The notes under the pieces: model-generated
Told to the model about the DNA's origin: nothing
Databases searched by the model: none
The model's input: only the letters and a program-made list of their open reading frames with translations
Assembly (NCBI GenBank): GCA_031253875.1
Contig: JAIRVN010000022.1
Coordinates: 1-9,959 of the forward strand
Direction of reading: 5' to 3'
DNA length: 9,959 nucleotides
From: Deltaproteobacteria bacterium
Lineage (GTDB): Bacteria; Desulfobacterota; Desulfovibrionia; Desulfovibrionales; Desulfovibrionaceae
Shown: positions 7,774-9,959 of the stretch, piece after piece
How the letters are laid out: each line of letters opens with the position of its first letter
Position numbering within the stretch: position 1 is the stretch's first letter
Program-made: the position numbers and the translations under genes

Positions 7774-9234
7774 GTGAACAGCCAAATCTTGCTCGAACTG
7801 GACGGTGTTTCCGTCACCCTGCAAGGCGTCCACGCTCTGCGGGATATCAGCTTTTCCATCAGCCGTGGCGAACATAGCGCACTGCTCGGGCCCAACGGCG
7901 CAGGCAAGTCCACACTGCTCAAGGTGATGCGCGCCGAATGTTTCCCTTCGACCAATACAGCGCGGCTCCTCTGGTATCCGAATGACAGACCTGAAGACGC
8001 CCCTCTTGCCGGACGCGAGCTGTGCGCCCTGGTTTCCATTGCGCACACCGAACTCTACCTGCGCCAAAAATGGCAAATCACCGGGGAAGAGCTTATTCTC
8101 AGCGGTCTGTACGACACTCCGCTACTCTACAATACCGTAACCGAGCAAGAACGGATTCTGGCAATACAACTTGCCACAAATTTGGATTTGGCGGAACTGC
8201 TGCGTACGGATATCAGCACGCTTTCGCAGATGCGAATCAGTATGCTGCTTTTTGCCCGAGCTTGCATACGCAAGCCGCGCCTCCTGCTGTTGGATGAATT
8301 TATTGATGGATTGGATACGCGCTATCGCACGGCTCTCTTGACCAATCTGGAGGACATCGCCAAGGAAAGCACGCTTATTCTTGCCACACACCGCCCGGAA
8401 AACCTGCCTTCCTTCGTGCGTCGGGTCATCCGCATGGAAGAAGGATACATCGCGGCTGTGGAGAATCTTGCAAGCATGGGCCGGAATTCAGGGGCTGAGC
8501 TTGTGCCGGACGAGACGAAGTGGGAACATGAGGAAAAACATACGGTGTTTTCATTGAAAAACGTCAGCGTGTATATTGACGGCATACCCGCGCTCCACAG
8601 CGTCAATTGGAACGCGCATGCGGGCGAACACTGGGCGTTGGCCGGCGGGCCGGGTTCCGGCAAATCCACGTTTATGCGCTTGCTCGCAGGAGATCATTAT
8701 CCCGCCTATGGCGGCAGCATTACAAGGATTCTGCCCGGTGAACACGAACCTCTGTGTGCGCTGTCGGATATCCGCAAACATATCCGTCTGGTGTCCGGGG
8801 ATATGCAGGCTTATTATGCCTATAATCTCTTGGGGGAAGAATTTGTGTGCAGTGGCCGGACAGGCAGTATCGGCATGTATTATGGCGCGGACGAGGCAGA
8901 ACGCGCCGAGGCTCGCGCCTGCCTTGAGCTTGTGGACGCGCTGCATCTGGCGGATCGGGCCATCCGTACCTTATCTACCGGACAGTTGCGCAGACTTGTT
9001 TTGGCACGAGCTTTAATCGGTTCCCCGAAGGTGCTGCTCCTGGATGACCCCTTTGCCGGATTGGATGCGCGTTCCCGCGCACAAATCCGGGCTGTTTTGC
9101 ACAATCTTGTGCAAAACCAGGGCATACAGACGATTATGACCACCCCCTCTCCCGAGGATTTTCTGCCGCAGACGGCATACCTGGCGCATCTTGAAGCAGG
9201 ACGGCTTCAAAGCGGCGTTTTCTCTGACCGATAA
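7774..9234 (+). CDS. Tandem ATP-binding-cassette ATPase, ModF-like, soluble, one ATP site degenerate
   Basis: A 486-residue protein of two fused ABC nucleotide-binding domains with no membrane segment and no permease next door. Domain 1: Walker A GPNGAGKST (39-47), signature position LSQMR (150-154, not LSGGQ), Walker B LLLLDE (170-175), H-loop H206 in ATHRPEN. Domain 2: Walker A GGPGSGKST (291-299), intact signature LSTGQ (400-404), Walker B LLLDD (421-425, aspartate in place of the catalytic glutamate), H-loop position P458 in TTPSPED. Both halves carry GEE....SG (104-111 and 354-361) followed by a ModF-type segment, so they probably arose by duplication of one domain. E. coli ModF is likewise a permease-less double ABC protein of about 490 residues, of unclear role; molybdate transport is not shown here. 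Translation starts at a GTG with GAGG (7765-7768) five bases upstream. The 76-base gap from addB has no clear terminator or promoter, so co-transcription is possible. Confidence 0.88.
   Translation: MNSQILLELDGVSVTLQGVHALRDISFSISRGEHSALLGPNGAGKSTLLKVMRAECFPSTNTARLLWYPNDRPEDAPLAGRELCALVSIAHTELYLRQKWQITGEELILSGLYDTPLLYNTVTEQERILAIQLATNLDLAELLRTDISTLSQMRISMLLFARACIRKPRLLLLDEFIDGLDTRYRTALLTNLEDIAKESTLILATHRPENLPSFVRRVIRMEEGYIAAVENLASMGRNSGAELVPDETKWEHEEKHTVFSLKNVSVYIDGIPALHSVNWNAHAGEHWALAGGPGSGKSTFMRLLAGDHYPAYGGSITRILPGEHEPLCALSDIRKHIRLVSGDMQAYYAYNLLGEEFVCSGRTGSIGMYYGADEAERAEARACLELVDALHLADRAIRTLSTGQLRRLVLARALIGSPKVLLLDDPFAGLDARSRAQIRAVLHNLVQNQGIQTIMTTPSPEDFLPQTAYLAHLEAGRLQSGVFSDR
9191..9210 (+). 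other. Perfect 7-bp inverted repeat near the 3' end of the ABC gene
   Basis: TTGAAGC (9191-9197) and GCTTCAA (9204-9210) are exact reverse complements around a 6-base loop, 22 bases before the stop codon. A TTTT run begins only at 9218, seven bases past the stem, so this is at best a poor intrinsic terminator. It may simply reflect codon choice. A further weak candidate is GCC-TTCC-GGC at 9245-9254 followed by seven T residues (9255-9261), but its 3-bp stem is too short to call alone. Confidence 0.3.
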
Positions 9235-9242
9235 ACCCTGCC

Positions 9243-9271
9243 TTGCCTTCCGGCTTTTTTTACTCTATGAA
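9243..9271 (+). promoter_or_regulatory. Candidate promoter of the tRNA-Arg gene
   Basis: TTGCCT (9243-9248) matches four of six -35 consensus bases. A 17-base spacer leads to TATGAA (9266-9271), which matches four of six -10 bases. A GC-rich stretch follows the -10, as is common for stable-RNA promoters. Start of transcription would fall near 9278, giving a 5' leader of about 19 bases for RNase P to remove. This is a by-eye match; its support is the spacing and the position between the ABC stop and the tRNA. Confidence 0.33.
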
Positions 9272-9296
9272 CGGTATGCGCGCGTCCGGCGCTTAT

Positions 9297-9373
9297 GCGC
9301 TCGTAGCTCAGTAGGATAGAGCGATTGCCTCCTAAGCAATAGGCCGCGTGTTCGATTCACGCCGAGCGCACCA
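9297..9373 (+). tRNA. tRNA-Arg (anticodon CCT)
   Basis: Complete 77-base cloverleaf with an encoded CCA end. The acceptor stem GCGCTCG / CGAGCGC (9297-9303 with 9363-9369) is seven Watson-Crick pairs. The D stem is GCTC/GAGC with GG in the loop. The anticodon stem is ATTGC/GCAAT around loop CTCCTAA, with anticodon CCT at 9331-9333, which reads the rare arginine codon AGG. The variable region is AGGCC, and the T stem GCGTG/CACGC encloses loop TTCGATT. The discriminator is A9370, then CCA at 9371-9373. No base is out of place, so the gene should be functional. The integrase gene begins 95 bases downstream, which makes this tRNA the probable integration target. Confidence 0.97.
9331..9373 (+). 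other. Probable attachment-site half (attL-like) at the tRNA 3' end
   Basis: Elements that use tyrosine integrases often recombine within the anticodon-to-3'-end half of a tRNA gene, and restore the gene with a copy carried by the element. Here the tRNA is intact, composition changes directly after its CCA, and an integrase gene follows on the same strand. The exact core cannot be set from one junction: it would be the stretch repeated at the far end of the element, outside this window. The span given, anticodon to CCA, is therefore an outer estimate. Confidence 0.4.
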
Positions 9374-9380
9374 GAAAATC

Positions 9381-9413
9381 AAGCACTTACGATAAAAAGT
9401 AGGTGCTTTTTTT
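9381..9413 (+). terminator. Rho-independent terminator after tRNA-Arg
   Basis: AAGCACTTAC (9381-9390) pairs with GTAGGTGCTT (9399-9408) to form a 10-bp stem with one G-U pair and an 8-base loop, followed directly by five T residues (9409-9413). It lies seven bases beyond the tRNA CCA and should end the tRNA transcript, which would limit read-through into the integrase gene. The arms may also have been brought in with the mobile element, since the att junction is next to it. Confidence 0.75.
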
Positions 9414-9425
9414 GTACTATTTGAC

Positions 9426-9446
9426 TTTTTGCTCCTTTTTTGCTCC
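9426..9446. repeat. Tandem copies of TTTTTGCTCC upstream of the integrase
   Basis: TTTTTGCTCC occurs at 9426-9435 and again at 9437-9446, an 11-base period that is about one helical turn, so both copies face the same side of the DNA. The position between the tRNA junction and the integrase start suits arm-type binding sites for the integrase or an excisionase. That role is inferred from position and repetition only. Confidence 0.5.
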
Positions 9447-9462
9447 AGTGACAAAAAAGGAG
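9432..9462 (+). promoter_or_regulatory. Hairpin that would mask the integrase ribosome binding site
   Basis: CTCCTTTTTTG (9432-9442) is the exact reverse complement of CAAAAAAGGAG (9452-9462), with a 9-base loop. In RNA this gives an 11-bp stem. Its 3' arm holds most of the integrase Shine-Dalgarno sequence AAGGAGGT (9457-9464), and its 5' arm acts as an anti-Shine-Dalgarno. Any transcript that begins upstream of about 9430 should therefore translate the integrase poorly. The structure is seen in the sequence; the regulatory effect is inferred. Confidence 0.5.
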
Positions 9463-9468
9463 GTAATC

Positions 9469-9959
9469 ATGGCATCGATTAGAAAGAGGGGGCATTTACA
9501 ATGGGAAGCACGAATACGTCGCAAAGGCTACCCTATTACTTGTAAAACTTTCGAACTTAAGTCTGACGCCGAAAAGTGGGCGCGCGAAATTGAAGGTGAG
9601 ATGGACCGGGGTTCTTTTGTATCTCGTTCAGAGGCAGAAAGTACTACTTTAAAAGAAGCTTTTGATCGTTATCTGTCTGAATGTATTCCAAAATTTGCTA
9701 ATCCTCGAAATGAAGGAAATCGGGTCAAGGCAATGCAGCGCCGCGCAATATGTACAAAAATACTTGCGGCAATTAGAGGTAAGGATGTTGCTGATTATAT
9801 ACTTGAACGCGAGGCTGACGGAATGTCTGGCAATTCTATAAGGTTAGAAATTAACACAATTTCTAAACTTTTTAAAACTGCCATAACATCTTGGGGGATG
9901 GAGTCGCTAGTAAATCCGGTTTCGAAAGTACAGAAGCCCAAAGTTAATCCCGGCAGAAA
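9469..9959 (+). CDS. int: Tyrosine-recombinase (phage-type) integrase, 5' part, cut by window end
   Basis: An open frame of 163 codons with no stop before the window ends. The product starts MASIRKRGHLQWEARIR, an N-terminal pattern typical of phage and genomic-island tyrosine integrases: a basic, beta-rich region with KSDAEKWAREIE, then a helical core-binding segment from about residue 60 (TLKEAFDRYLSE). The catalytic domain with the R-H-R-Y residues would lie beyond 9959, so activity cannot be judged. The start is firm: AAGGAGGT (9457-9464) sits four bases before the ATG. Base use differs from the host genes: 9661-9720 has 19 G or C of 60, against 36 of 60 in 7621-7680 (hand counts), and codons such as ATA, TTA and AGA are frequent. 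Position right after an intact tRNA points to an integrated prophage, island or conjugative element extending rightward. Confidence 0.9.
   Translation, partial: MASIRKRGHLQWEARIRRKGYPITCKTFELKSDAEKWAREIEGEMDRGSFVSRSEAESTTLKEAFDRYLSECIPKFANPRNEGNRVKAMQRRAICTKILAAIRGKDVADYILEREADGMSGNSIRLEINTISKLFKTAITSWGMESLVNPVSKVQKPKVNPGR

Noticed and set aside
9415..9449. Promoter for the integrase using TACTAT (9415-9420) or TTGACT (9421-9426)
   Set aside because: TACTAT has no -35-like element 16-18 bases upstream, and TTGACT has no -10-like element 16-18 bases downstream.

Overview
The window looks like a chromosomal segment of a moderately GC-rich Gram-negative anaerobe. The closest fit by protein flavour is a Desulfovibrio-like member of the Desulfobacterota; this is inferred from family resemblance, not from a database search. 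All genes read on the + strand. Roughly the first 9.3 kb is ordinary host DNA. From about position 9374 the sequence becomes an AT-rich mobile element that begins with an integrase.

Layout: (1) 1-215, a leader with a plausible sigma-70-type promoter; (2) 216-1559, an atypical ATP-dependent 6-phosphofructokinase (glycolysis); (3) 1573-4818 and 4815-7697, a two-gene recombination-repair pair resembling AddA (UvrD/RecB-type helicase-nuclease) and AddB (inactive-helicase-like scaffold, nuclease and Fe-S cluster), joined by an ATGA stop/start overlap; (4) 7774-9234, a soluble tandem ATP-binding-cassette protein of the ModF type with no permease nearby; (5) 9297-9373, tRNA-Arg(CCT) with CCA encoded, followed by a hairpin terminator at 9381-9413; (6) 9469-9959, the 5' part of a tyrosine-recombinase integrase that runs off the window. 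No gap between genes exceeds 300 bases.

How the parts relate: pfkA, addA and addB are packed closely enough (13-nt gap, then a 4-nt overlap) to be one transcript, although glycolysis and double-strand-break repair share no obvious function. AddA and AddB should form one complex that unwinds and trims broken DNA ends for RecA loading. The ABC gene follows after 76 nt without a clear terminator, so read-through is possible. The tRNA gene is intact and is the likely attachment target of the element to its right.

The most interesting signals are (a) the ABC protein, whose catalytic-residue losses all fall in one of its two predicted composite ATP sites, (b) a perfect 11-bp inverted repeat whose right arm contains the integrase ribosome binding site, and (c) the tRNA/integrase junction marking an integrated element that continues beyond the window. 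I see no CRISPR array, insertion sequence or recognisable defence island inside the window.
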